Positions 35,301-43,537 of a DNA stretch of 64,000 nt are shown piece after piece. A program made the position numbers and the translations under genes. How positions within the stretch are numbered: position 1 is the first letter of the stretch; the number at the start of each line of letters is the position of its first letter. The notes under the pieces were generated by a model. It was not told the origin of the DNA, searched no databases, and was given only the letters and a program-made list of their open reading frames with translations. The DNA is from Archivesica marissinica (Eukaryota > Mollusca > Bivalvia > Venerida > Vesicomyidae): contig CM026404.1 of assembly GCA_014843695.1 (NCBI GenBank), forward strand, positions 58,019,931 to 58,083,930, read 5' to 3'.

Positions 35301-38048
35301 ATATAGATCTAAGTTAAGAACCATGCCACGTGACCCATTTAACATAGATTTCATATAGGTCTAGGTTAAGAACCATGCCACGTGACCCATTTATCATGGA
35401 TTTCATATAGATCTAGGTTAAGAACCATGCCACGTGACCCATTTAGCATGGATTTCATATAGGTCTATGTTAAGAACCATGCCACGTGACCCATTTAGCA
35501 TGGATTTCATATAGGTCTATGTTAAGAACCATGCCACGTGACCCATTTAACATGGATTTCATATAGGTCTAGGTTAAGAACCATGCCACGTGACCCATTT
35601 AGCATGGATTTCATATAGGTCTTTGTTAAGAACCATGCCACGTGACCCATTTAACATGGATTTCATATAGGTCTAGGTTAAGAACCATGCCACGTGACCC
35701 ATTTAACATGGATTTCATTTATGTCTTTGTTAAGAACCATGCCAAGTGACCCATTTAACATAGAGTTCATATAGGTCTAGGTTAAGAACCATGCCACGTG
35801 ACCCATTTAACATGGATTTCATATAGGTCTTGGTTAAGAACCATGCCACGTGACCCATTTAGCATGGATTTCATATAGGTCTTGGTTAAGAACCATGCCA
35901 CGTGACCCATTTAATGGATTTCATATAGGTCTTGGTTAAGAACCATGCCACGTGACCCATTTAGCATGGATTTCATATAGATCTAGGTTAAGAACCATGC
36001 CACGTGACCCATTTAGCATGGATTTCATATAGATCTAGGTTAAGAACCATGCCACGTGACCCATTTAACATGGATTTCATATAGGTCTTGGTTAAGAACC
36101 ATGCCACGTGACCCATTTATCATGGATTTCATATAGATCTAGGTTAAGAACCATGCCACGTGACCCATTTATCATGGATTTCATATAGATCTAGGTTAAG
36201 AACCATGCCACGTGACCCATTTAACATGGATTTCATATAGATCTAGGTTAAGAACCATGCCACGTGACCCATTTAACATTGATTTCATATAGGTCTAGGT
36301 TAAGAACCATGCCACGTGACCCATTTAACATGGATTTCATATAGGTCTTGGTTAAGAACCATGCCACGTGACCCATTTAGCATGGATTTCATATAGGTCT
36401 ATGTTAAGAACCATGCCACGTGACCCATTTAGCATGGATTTCATATAGATCTAGGTTAAGAACCATGCCACGTGACCCATTTAGCATGGATTTCATATAG
36501 GTCTATGTTAAGAACCATGCCACGTGACCCATTTAGCATGGATTTCATATAGATCTAGGTTAAGAACCATGCCAAGTGACACATTTACGATGGATTTCAT
36601 ATAGGTCTAGGTTAAGAACCATGCCACGTGACCCATTTAGCATGGATTTCATATAGATCTAGGTTAAGAACCATGCCACGTGACCCATTTAGCATGGATT
36701 TCATATAGATCTAGGTTAAGAACCATGCCACGTGACCCATTTAGCATGGATTTCATATAGATCTAGGTTAAGAACCATGCCACGTGACCCATTTAACATG
36801 GATTTCATATAGATCTAGGTTAAGAACCATGCCACGTGACCCATTTAGCATGGATTTCATATAGATCTAGGTTAAGAACCATGCCAAGTGACACATTTAA
36901 CATGGATTTCATATAGGTCTAGGTTAAGAACCATGCCACGTGACACATTTAGCATGGATTTCATATATGTCTTGGTTAAGAACCATGCCACGTGACCCAT
37001 TTAACATGGATTTCATATAGATCTAGGTTAAGAACCATGCCACGTGACCCATTTAGCATGGATTTCATATAGGTCTATGTTAAGAACCGCGCAAAGTGAC
37101 CCATTTAACATGAATTTCATATATTATTTATAGATCTAGGTTAAGAACCACTTAAAGTGACCCATTTAACGTGACTTTCATATAGGTCTATAACTTGGCA
37201 ATATGTACGCACTAAATAACCCTTCATCCTGTGAAAATATGTTAATATTGACTATATAAAACACTGATTATATTATTTTCTAAACAATGGGAATACGGTT
37301 ATGAAATTTATTTTACGAAAATGTATAAGGTATGAATTTGTTTCTCCATAGACAGTTCCATGACACACTATATAGCATTATATTATCTTTTGGAAACATC
37401 TATTACGATTCAATAACGTTTCCAATATTTTGATTGGATAATCTTGCTGTAAATAGTTCGTGATAGCTCAGGGCTAGCCAGGGTATATACGGCTTAATAT
37501 ACATACCTTTCGCGGGCCTCACGATTAATTGTCATAGTTCGTGATAGCTCAGGGCTAGCCAGGGTATATACGGCTTAATATACATACCTTTCGCGGGCCT
37601 CACGATTAATTGTCATAGTTCGTGATAGCTCAGAGCTAGCCAGGGTATATACGGCTTAACATACATACCTTTCGCGGGCCTCACGATTAATTGTCATAGT
37701 TCGTGATAGCTCAGGGCTAGCCAGGGTATATACGGCTTAACATACATACCTTTTGTGGGCCTCACGATTAATTGTCATAGTTCGTGATAGCTTAAAACAA
37801 TCATATGCTGCGCATACAGTTGGACTATACACAATGCATCTGTACATGTCGCCGAAATAGCCGACGAGTGTAACCATTCGTCCATGGATACCCCTATATA
37901 GGAATTCCCAGCATATAAGTATAGATGCGATTCATGTCTACATTGCAAAGACTGGACATGTATGTACGTAGAAATAATGTATGTACATTTATTCTAAAGC
38001 ATGTTACTTTTGTTATTTTCAGAGGTGTCCAAGATACTGGCATCATAA
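23254..38048 (+). CDS. gene A: calmodulin/centrin-like EF-hand protein, 174 aa, five coding exons
   Basis: Joining 23254-23353, 26032-26193, 29204-29291, 32068-32216 and 38023-38048 gives 525 nt with one ATG, one TAA and consistent phases (1, 1, 2, 1). The N-terminal 33 residues are acidic (MDDYQQCGMYDPTDDDDEFD). EF-hand 1 has a canonical loop DIDSSGDLSAKE (about residues 42-53). EF-hand 2 is degenerate, with no acidic ligands in NIQPSSKGGKKVTYEVF. EF-hand 3 has DRNKDDMLDKDE, in which the usual Gly at loop position 6 is Asp. EF-hand 4 has DTDNSGKLSIL plus E, whose last residue is made across the final intron. So three calcium sites are likely. The protein is probably a cytosolic calcium sensor; the target is unknown. 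Closest families by motif are calmodulin, troponin C and centrin; which one is not decidable here. Each of introns 2, 3 and 4 contains large tandem arrays. Confidence 0.9.
23400..23490 (+). repeat. tRNA-like SINE head fragment (family D)
   Basis: 'atggtggtctagtggcggtt' and 'cacgtgcccctcaccgctgt' match the layout at 22039-22166. It lies in gene A intron 1. Confidence 0.5.
23631..24145 (-). mobile_element. 5'-truncated LINE with 20-bp TSD and (TTG)n tail
   Basis: The insert is bounded by a perfect direct repeat 'ttcttctgacacaacatcca' at 23611-23630 and 24146-24165. On the minus strand its 3' end is a (GTT)n run (plus strand 'caacaacaac' at 23631-23655), a typical LINE tail. Only the last few hundred bases inserted, in gene A intron 1, antisense to the gene. 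Confidence 0.92.
23840..24145 (-). pseudogene. LINE C-terminal ORF fragment
   Basis: Open frame with LEIERGRYLNVPRNERICKF, then CNLRTIENEYHFLLIC and RKKYIKPYY, ending SKVRKELDQINNIP. The CxxC...H...C spacing and surrounding text are typical of the far C-terminus of certain non-LTR retrotransposon ORF2 proteins common in invertebrate and fish genomes (from memory). It is homologous to the piece at 10528-10730 but less damaged. The ATG-proximal residues (up to 24166) come from flanking DNA, so the frame is not a gene. Confidence 0.8.
24166..25123. other. gene A intron 1, AT-rich, nothing recognised
   Basis: Apart from short open frames, no exon, SINE or array is visible. Confidence 0.5.
25135..25375 (-). 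mobile_element. SINE-A full-length copy with 11-bp TSD
   Basis: Complete from 'atttatacaaatttatttta' to 'gcgctatcacgacttcca'. Direct repeat 'caacgtggctt' at 25124-25134 and 25376-25386. One of the best copies for defining the family, about 240 bp. Confidence 0.95.
25404..25600 (+). mobile_element. SINE-C copy
   Basis: Head 'gtggcatccgtggtccagtg' with 'cgggatcgatactcggtcag' after a deletion of the 'gatttggaatcgaacgg' part. Body 'tgagcaaggcacctcacaca' and 'cccaggaaaacatgtctaca' follow. Confidence 0.88.
25640..25926 (-). mobile_element. SINE-B copy
   Basis: Tail 'gtgtgttttacgtttcttta' to head 'ccattggaataaagatccat', with a small deletion next to 'tagatttctgcaatgata'. Lies in gene A intron 1. 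Confidence 0.92.
26032..26193 (+). CDS. gene A exon 2 (EF-hand 1)
   Basis: Acceptor ttattatttcag|at and donor ggaggaa|gtaagt (phase 1 in and out). Encodes IQDLYSKFDIDSSGDLSAKE and ALQVLGLNPTVADVKGIMKE. The calcium loop D-I-D-S-S-G-D-L-S-A-K-E has all ligand positions. The second helix pair leads into the degenerate EF-hand 2. Confidence 0.93.
26268..26740. repeat. 31-bp minisatellite, about 14 units, in gene A intron 2
   Basis: Unit 'catagcagattatccacatg' + 'aactatggtta', with subfamilies (ggtt/gctt, catagc/cataac) grouped along the array. A T/G-only stretch (ttggttttgttg repeats, 26480-26515) interrupts it. Confidence 0.95.
26958..27146 (+). mobile_element. MITE-1, unexpanded copy
   Basis: About 190 bp with ends 'tatacagtcaaacatgcttt' and 'cttaagactagtttcactgt' + 'ata', which are imperfect inverted repeats. 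Internal text 'agcagtcaacctgtattaag', 'cagattcgcaatatg' and 'gctattaagcagccatctg' matches the single-copy parts at 4723-4870 and 54995-55152. The TA-flanked 'cagtcaaacct' terminus suggests a mariner/pogo-type (Tc1/mariner superfamily) origin, by inference. Confidence 0.85.
27163..27402. mobile_element. MITE-2 (inverted-repeat element)
   Basis: Left end 'tatactagaggacatagaaa' + 'aacgcac', right end 'gtgcgttttctatgtcctct' + 'agtata'. These are inverted complements over about 28 bp with one extra A on the left. The inside (about 180 bp) is AT-rich and non-coding. Flanked by TA-rich sequence. Confidence 0.85.
27403..29155. repeat. ~30-bp array grown from the MITE-2 right terminus
   Basis: About 57 units of 'ttctatgtcctctagtatac' + 'atatatata', with TA-tract length changes and subfamilies (ctcc/ctct, tatac/tttac, tatata/tttata). 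The non-TA part is exactly the terminal 20 or so bases of MITE-2, so each unit is inverted-repeat end plus TA microsatellite. In gene A intron 2. The long plus-strand ORFs reading HIYIF/YIYIL are translations of this array. Confidence 0.95.
29204..29291 (+). CDS. gene A exon 3
   Basis: Acceptor ttctttatgcatcaacag|ag, 48 bases after the end of the array; donor ttacg|gtacgt (phase 2). Encodes KVTYEVFEQIMKDKILKQTT and EFDILGAL, i.e. the outgoing helix of EF-hand 2 and the incoming helix of EF-hand 3. Confidence 0.9.
29345..29750. mobile_element. MITE-3 (TTAA type), left end missing
   Basis: Shares 'aatacattcgaacactaaca', 'gtcatcggagtcaatactaa' and 'cgcgtatacgacgtttgttt' with the element at 45216-45761 and ends 'gtgtcgctttaa'. 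The left inverted repeat is not found. Confidence 0.75.
30120..30280 (-). mobile_element. SINE-C copy, head truncated
   Basis: 'atgtatgttccattaatttc', 'tgttttcctgggcaagctta' and 'gtgtgaggtgccttgctcaa' run in SINE-C order on the minus strand. The head stops at 'gatcgattccaaatc'. Confidence 0.85.
30282..30352 (+). repeat. tRNA-like sequence (SINE head or tRNA pseudogene)
   Basis: 'agttagctcagtcggtatag' (box A) and 'gagttcgagtcctggactgg' (box B) with a possible GTT anticodon between. The stems do not pair well, so I do not call a functional tRNA. Confidence 0.45.
30555..30848 (-). mobile_element. SINE-B copy in gene A intron 3
   Basis: Full copy from 'gtgtgtgttacgtttattta' to 'ccactggactacagatcgg'. 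Confidence 0.92.
30893..32085 (+). repeat. 59-bp minisatellite that includes the exon 4 acceptor
   Basis: Unit of 59 bp: 'tgagattggtagataatcta', 'attggttgatattaatggct', 'tcagtatatttgaccgtaa'. The real exon 4 begins 'ttcag|tatatttgaccgtaat', so the array's last unit runs through the splice site into coding sequence. The distance from the first to the true acceptor is 1120 bp, i.e. 19 periods less one deleted base. Nineteen upstream copies therefore carry the same acceptor text (a few altered: cctcag, ctttag). Confidence 0.96.
32068..32216 (+). CDS. gene A exon 4 (EF-hands 3 and 4)
   Basis: Phase-2 acceptor gacttcag|tata and phase-1 donor actag|gtaaga. Encodes IFDRNKDDMLDKDELKRCLT and VDDVFNKLDTDNSGKLSIL. 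The last loop lacks only its twelfth residue, which is completed by exon 5. The true acceptor reads 'atgacttcag', whereas most decoys read 'atggcttcag'. Confidence 0.92.
32290..32790. other. less AT-rich island of unknown origin
   Basis: Base composition is more even than the surroundings, and both strands have fragments that read like protein. An example is minus-strand CVILKGKKKPPHDVIFYRTI near 32500, out of frame with pieces upstream. No family recognised; possibly a decayed transposon ORF or retained gene fragment inside intron 4. Confidence 0.3.
32806..37190. repeat. 52-bp minisatellite (about 84 units) with an 888-bp higher-order repeat
   Basis: Unit about 52 bp: 'caagtgacccatttaacctg', 'gttttgatatagatctaggt', 'taagaaccatgc', with many variants. 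A marker unit ('acctggttttgatatag') recurs at 32886, 33774 and 34662, exactly 888 bp apart (17 units plus a 4-bp 'aggt' insertion). Most units read 'gccacgtgaccc', so they hold the palindrome CACGTG; edge units have 'caagtg'. Lies in gene A intron 4. Confidence 0.97.
37454..37795. repeat. 81-bp tandem repeat, 4 copies
   Basis: Nearly identical copies of 'tagttcgtgatagctcaggg', 'ctagccagggtatatacggc', 'ttaatatacatacctttcgc', 'gggcctcacgattaattgtc'. High identity suggests recent duplication. A partial fifth unit follows. Confidence 0.95.
38023..38048 (+). CDS. gene A exon 5 (stop)
   Basis: Strong acceptor ttacttttgttattttcag|ag. Its first two bases turn the split codon into GAG, giving Glu at position 12 of the EF-hand 4 loop. 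It then encodes VSKILAS and TAA. Only 26 coding bases, too short to be found as an ORF. The exact completion of the loop is strong evidence. No canonical AATAAA lies close behind; the first I see is near 39564. Confidence 0.85.
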
Positions 38049-38161
38049 GTGCTATAACGAATTAATGGTAGGTGGACTAGAAACTACGAACACGATTCAA
38101 GACATTTGTTATGTTATAGTTTGCTTAGTTATACGGGCTTCTATTAGTTCGACTGCAAAAT

Positions 38162-38535
38162 AGTGAACGAGTTAGCTTAGGCTTAATGCCCCATCAGTAC
38201 AGTTCAGGCTATATCGCGCCGTGTTGAGATTTGTGTATACAAAGATTGCAAAACGGTGAGAGAGTTAGTTTAGGTTTAGCGCCGCTTCAGTACAGTTCAG
38301 GCTATATCGCGCCGTGTTGAGAATCGTGTATACAAAGATTGCAAAACAGTAAGCGAGTTAGTTTAGGCTTAGCGCCCCATCAGTACAGTTTAGGCTATAT
38401 CGCGCCGTGTTGAGATTCATGTATACAAAGATTGCAAAACAGTGAACGAGTTAGTGTAGGTTTAGCGCCGCTTCAGTACAGTTCAGACTATATCTCACAG
38501 GGATCTAGGTATAGTGCATACAAAGATTGCAAAAC
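38162..38535. repeat. ~93-bp tandem repeat, 4 copies
   Basis: 'gtgaacgagttagcttaggc', 'cagtacagttcaggctatat', 'cgcgccgtgttgaga' and 'gtatacaaagattgcaaaac' repeat four times with moderate divergence. If gene A uses a distal poly(A) site, this lies in its 3' UTR. Confidence 0.92.
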
Positions 38536-38675
38536 GAGTTCTTACAAAAAGTGTCTAATCGATCCTGGTGGAATCCATGGCTGTATGGGAGAGGAGAGGC
38601 AGTAGGTGTCTTGTTTAAAGATGTATTTAAGAGTGCGAGACTAGTATAAATAGGTTGTGCATTTGCTACATTGTA

Positions 38676-39287
38676 TTAAAGCAGCATTACATCGTATGAC
38701 ATAAAAGATATTTGAAAAATTCAATTTTACGTATGGATAGCAATGCTGCTACACATTCTAACATTATACTTTGTATGCTTATGTTCATTTGGTAAACAGT
38801 GTTTTTTTGTTGCGATAAAACAAACTCGAAACCGAAAGTAGGACTTTCCGAGTCGATCGGTCACGCACTTGTTTACAACCGGAACGCATCGTCCGCACTT
38901 GTTTACATTCGGAATGCATCGTCCCCATTTGTCCCACGTTGTCTTATTTAATTAAATTACTTAATACGTTGATTCATACCTATGTTAGCTAAGTCTTTTA
39001 GAGACATGTCTACATCCCCGCGAGGGTTCGACATTAGAGGAAGATAGATAGATATTCTTTCATGTTCAAAATATATACATTGTTTTCTACACTCTCTGTT
39101 GTTTCACGCATGCGCGCTGTGCGTGTTTACATTTCGTGTGTTCATAAACAAATTCGCGTATACGACGGTTTAAATTTATTGGGGTTTTATCGTTTATGAG
39201 CGACTATTTCGATTTTTGTAAATACACACACATTAGTATTTATATTTTACCCAAAACATCCTTTATTACGATGTAATGCTGCTTTAA
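38676..39287. mobile_element. MITE-3 (TTAA type), complete
   Basis: Ends 'ttaaagcagcattacatcgt' and 'acgatgtaatgctgctttaa' are perfect inverted complements beginning and ending in TTAA, the target duplication used by piggyBac transposons. Non-coding inside. Contains a SINE-C 3' fragment at about 38996-39046 ending in a GATA tail. Confidence 0.85.
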
Positions 39288-39589
39288 CACCGGTGGCATC
39301 AAACACGTGCACTTATGTGTGACTCGTTGGATACAGGGTCATGACATTTCAGACAGGCATCATGGTGGTCAGTATACTGATGTAACTATTTCGCACATGG
39401 AACCACCTCTTGTCGTCACTTATAATACCCCCAACCATATATCTGAGTTTATATCACCATGCTGGCATCATGTAGTGTGTTTAATTGTATGCATGTAAAT
39501 ATGCTGTATATAATTGTGAGGGCCTTATAGAAGATTAACCTTGTCAAATAAGTTTCCTCGTTAAATAAATTCTATTCTGGCTTAGCATT

Positions 39590-39665
39590 ATTATTATTAT
39601 TAAAAAATGTTTTATTATTATTATTATTATTAATAATAATAATTTTATTATTATTATTATCATTA
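39590..39665. repeat. (ATT)n microsatellite, partly inverted
   Basis: 'attattattattattaa' and 'taataataataattttatta' flank each other, so the run could fold back. Confidence 0.9.
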
Positions 39666-39908
39666 TTTATTATACAACATGCATTGGCAATGCAGTAGTC
39701 AAACTTATATTAAAGGTCCGATCTCACAAATACCCAGGAGTATCTATGGAGGTGAGGTAGATATGCCGACTGCTTATCCACTGATTAGTTCATCTTCCAT
39801 AAGCAGGAAGATATATTAAATTGTTAAACCATGTGTCAATACAGGTTTAAATTCTGGACAAAATAGTGTTCAAGAGGGCAGCAAAAACATTTGAGCTACC
39901 AATACATT

Positions 39909-40122
39909 GTGGCGTCCGTGGTCCAGAGGTAGAGCGTCGGATTTGGAATCGAACGGTCCCGGGTTCGATACTCGGTCAGGTCACGTATGTAGTGTCATTG
40001 AGCAAGGCACCTCACACACATTGCTTAGTACTGGTTAATCGCTTAGGTCGGCTAAGCCTGCCCAGGAAAACATGTCTAAGTCCCCGCGAGGGGTTTGACA
40101 TTAAAGGAACATACATACATAC
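39909..40122 (+). mobile_element. SINE-C full-length copy
   Basis: Head 'gtggcgtccgtggtccagag' with 'cccgggttcgatactcggtc' (box A/box B), body 'agtgtcattgagcaaggcac' and 'cccaggaaaacatgtctaag', 3' end 'tgacattaaaggaacataca' and a (catac)n tail. Best reference for the family. Confidence 0.92.
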
Positions 40123-40194
40123 ATTTCAAGGTGTTAGGTGCATATATTAGGTGCATCATTAATATATTCCTGAAAAGTAATCAAGTGTGACTTT

Positions 40195-40345
40195 CACATT
40201 TGACCTACCCTCGACGGTGTAGGTTCGAATCCCATTGAGGTGTCGATTTTTTTCAAGTGAGAAAGCTTTGCAGCTGGCTCGTAGAAGGTCGGTGGTTCTA
40301 CCGTGCCTGAAGTACTGATTGGATGGTCATAAGGGGTCTTCCTCA
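40195..40345 (+). repeat. family-D SINE-like fragment
   Basis: 'ctcgacggtgtaggttcgaa' and 'tcccattgaggtgtcgattt', then 'ggtcggtggttctaccgtgc', 'ctgaagtactgattggatgg'. Box-B-like start without its 5' half. Confidence 0.5.
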
Positions 40346-40689
40346 ACCAATAATATCTGAACAGTCGCCAGATGACCTAACCTTTTGGCGCGACAACGCA
40401 AAGAACCCAACAAGCATAGTATAGCAGCACAGACGTCAGTGGGTCAAATGTAAAGTATAGCGAAAATGTATTACACAAATATTTGGCAAATATTGTGTTT
40501 GAGGCATTGCACTTCTACCAACTTTAATATTCCAATTTAAAATGACCCCTTTAATGACCAACTATACAATTTGAGGACCGCACAAGCATTGTATGCGCAC
40601 GAATTCGACCTAAGATGACTTTGTCAATACAAGGTTGGCTTGACTTTGACCGGCTGATCCGTAAATCCATGTCCGATTAGCGCAGTCTG

Positions 40690-41165
40690 CTTGCTTCTCA
40701 CCAATACAAGAATGGAGTATGTGAGATTATACGGTGACAGATATTTCCGTCTGTGTGTGTTTTACGTTTATTTCTCGTCGCTACCGGTTGCCCATATGAG
40801 CGACGCCTCCTGAAGAGATTAGTCATTTTAAGGATAGTGCATGAGACAGACAGAGACCCATTTCAGAATCTCCTCTGGTTCTGTTACGTGCACGGTGTAA
40901 AGCACCGACACGAGAATTCGGTTTAACGTCCCATCTGAAATACTGTTAATTTTATTAGTGTCAGACGGGGGATCGAACCTGCGATCCCTGGATTACCAGT
41001 CCAACGTGTTACCACTGGACTACAGATCCGTCTGTATTTCCGTCAGGTTGATTTTGTCCGGGTAATCCCGTTTCGTCACACATCAATGACCATATATATG
41101 CTTTCATCAGATTCATCGAATGTGATTAATATAACTTGTTAAAAGCTTGTTTCGCGTTATAAAAT
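40690..41165 (+). mobile_element. SINE-E copy split by a SINE-B
   Basis: Left piece 'gcttctcaccaatacaagaa' to 'atgtgagattatacggtgac' (40690-40741). Right piece 'caggttgattttgtccgggt' to 'gtgattaatataacttgtta' (41045-41165). Strongly diverged, older than the SINE-B inside it. Confidence 0.75.
40752..41034 (-). mobile_element. SINE-B copy with 10-bp TSD, nested in SINE-E
   Basis: Full copy; flanked by the direct repeat 'tatttccgtc' at 40742-40751 and 41035-41044. Confidence 0.93.
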
Positions 41166-41877
41166 CTATACTTTTCCCACATATATGTTCATACATTCGA
41201 CATCCATATTACATGTGTGGTACCGTATTGCACAGTGTGTAGTAAATATTTCAGCGCCGAAAAAATCAATATCATGTGCAAACAACATATATCCAGATCA
41301 ACCGCGGCGTAACGCCGCGTCTGATCAGGATCTATGTTGTTTGCAATTCGGACAGGTGCTTCAGTACCACTGTTTGAAGATCAATCAGCATATATCCTGA
41401 TCAGACGGCACGTTCTGTTCTGTCTGATCGGGTTCTCTGCTTTTTGCAATGTCGCTTTTATGCGGCATTGGCGGTGACAGAGTTAAGGAGATCATTATAG
41501 CAGGAATAACAAAAGAAATATATTGAAATAACAGTTGTATCTTTGAAGGTCATCGACAAATACAAGAGAATACAGGAAAATAGAAGTTAATGTGATATAA
41601 ATGCTATCATATATCTATACAATAGCGATATTTATGAACACGACTTCATTATAATATAAATATATACTATTTCGTAAATGCATTACTACGGACACATATA
41701 CTGACCCCGACGGCACCTCCCTTAAGCTTAAATAGTGCATACATTCTAAAAATATAGTGCTGAATTAACAGGTTTCTATGGAAGCGAATACTGGTCACCC
41801 TTGTAATATCGTCTGTTTGTTTGTTTGTTCGGGTTGTATGCCTTCGTCAGCACCATTTTGGGCTATATCGCCGGCGA
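41166..41877. other. intergenic, no gene seen
   Basis: Contains echoes 'atatccagatcaaccgcgg', 'gtctgatcaggatctatgtt' and 'atatcctgatcagacggcac' that suggest an old repeat, but no element can be delimited. Confidence 0.5.
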
Positions 41878-42620
41878 GCAGTTTACCTAACAACACATTT
41901 CCTGGGCAGGCTCCAACGGTTACTAGTAGCAAAGTATGAAACTGCTACCGTTTTCATATAAATAGACACGGCCTGAGCTTGGTTCGAACCCGTGACCATC
42001 AGTGATGAAAGGTTACAGTGGTATACAAGTCGCTTGACCACGGAAGCCGGACGTGCCCTACATATCATATATGTGTATTATTGCAATTCATTATTGTTTT
42101 GGTGAAAGGACACGATTATGACTAGATGTACATGTACAGTTAGATATTATATCTGAAATTTAACATCGCTACCGGTTGCCCATATGAGCGACTGACAGTT
42201 TACCTTACAACACATTTCCTGGGCAGGCAGCGGTTAACAAGTACTTGGTGCATCAACCTCCGTAATAAACTGCTAACTTGTTCATATAAAGAGGCACGGC
42301 CTGAGCGTGACAATCAGTGATGATAGGGTATGGTGGTATAAGTTACTCGACGCTGTCTTATCATTTTTAAATTTAAGTTTATTTAACGTCGCTACCGGTT
42401 GTCCATATGAGCGACGGGCAGTTTACCTAACAACACATTTCCTGGGCAGGCTTCAGCGGTTAACCAGTACTTGGTGCACCAACCTCCGTAAGAAACTGCC
42501 AACTTGTTCATGTAAATGAGACATGGTCTGAACGGGGCTCGCACCCGTGACCATCAGTGATGATAGGTTTCAGTGATATACAAGTCAGCGACATTAGCCA
42601 CTCGAACACGGAGGCGGACC
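41878..42620. repeat. three diverged copies of a tRNA-like module separated by SINE-B scraps
   Basis: 'cagtttacctaacaacacat' with 'ttcctgggcaggctccaacg' and 'gttcgaacccgtgaccatca' occurs at 41878, and again at 42192 (internally deleted) and 42419. Each later copy is preceded by 'cgctaccggttgcccatatg' plus 'agcgac', a piece of SINE-B (minus orientation). The repeated junction means the scrap and module were duplicated together or form one composite family. Confidence 0.75.
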
Positions 42621-43023
42621 AATATTGGCATCATTGGTTCAAAGTGACAAGGTCATTGGGACCTCGTTTTCAAAAATAATTTATGATCAATAATTCGACA
42701 ACACCAAATGTTGAATAGTTCAAACGTTTATAGACACATTCATCATACCATTTTTCTCATATATGTAAATGAGACGGAATGTGGGCAAGCTTAGCCTGGG
42801 TTCCAGTCTGTCGAATTTTCACTTGTTTAACTCATGATCAGAAGCTCAATACGGCCCAATTAATAGTATCGGTGTTAAAATATATTTATTTAACTGTTCA
42901 GGCAAAATATATCGACGCCTGTTTCCAGTCTAGGGCAAGCTGTGCATTGTATGTTGCGCAACTGGTATATTTATATATAAACTAATAGCTACATATACTC
43001 TAAAGTGAATCACTCGACACTAT

Positions 43024-43310
43024 ACAGACGGATCTGTAGTCCAGTGGTAACACGCTGGACTGGTAATCCAGGGATCGCAGGTTCGATCCCCGTCTGACCA
43101 TAATAAAATTAACAGTCTTTCAGATGGGACTTTAAACCGAGGTCTCGTGTCGGTGCTTTACACCGTGCACGTAAAAGAACCAGAGGAGACTCTGGAATGG
43201 GTATGTCTGTATCATTGCACTATCCTCCAAAAATCTAAAATGACTAATCTCTTTAGGAGGCGTCGCTCATATGGGCAACCGGTAGCGACGATAAATAAAC
43301 GTAAAACACA
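43024..43310 (+). mobile_element. SINE-B full-length copy with 13-bp TSD
   Basis: Perfect direct repeat 'cactcgacactat' at 43011-43023 and 43311-43323. Body close to consensus, so a fairly young insertion. Lies just past the tentative 3' end of gene B. Confidence 0.95.
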
Positions 43311-43356
43311 CACTCGACACTATCATTCATTGCTCGAGACATGACAACAAAGCGTT

Positions 43357-43362
43357 TTTATT
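43357..43362 (-). terminator. AATAAA polyadenylation signal (candidate) for gene B
   Basis: On the minus strand 'gaaataaaaacgc' supplies AATAAA 123 bases after the proposed stop codon of gene B, a normal spacing range. Supports, but does not prove, the terminal exon. Confidence 0.45.
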
Positions 43363-43484
43363 TCTTAAAATGGGAAACGTTATTAATCGTAATCCATATT
43401 GAAAGATATCCTATTTTTCACTTAATTAAATCACCTTTTACCAATTATGGTGATTTTGTCAATAAGTACATAAAAGTACATAAG

Positions 43485-43537
43485 TCATTTACAAATAGTT
43501 AATTCATAAAAAACATTTTTGTTCCTGAGCAGATCTT
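43485..43537 (-). CDS. gene B exon 4 (stop), tentative
   Basis: Minus-strand acceptor atgcataattcag|aa turns the split codon into GAA, giving Glu at loop position 12, and then encodes DLLRNKNVFYELTICK and TGA. The polypyrimidine tract is weak and the downstream residues are not conserved with gene A, so another exon could be the true end. A poly(A) signal follows 123 bases later. Confidence 0.42.
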
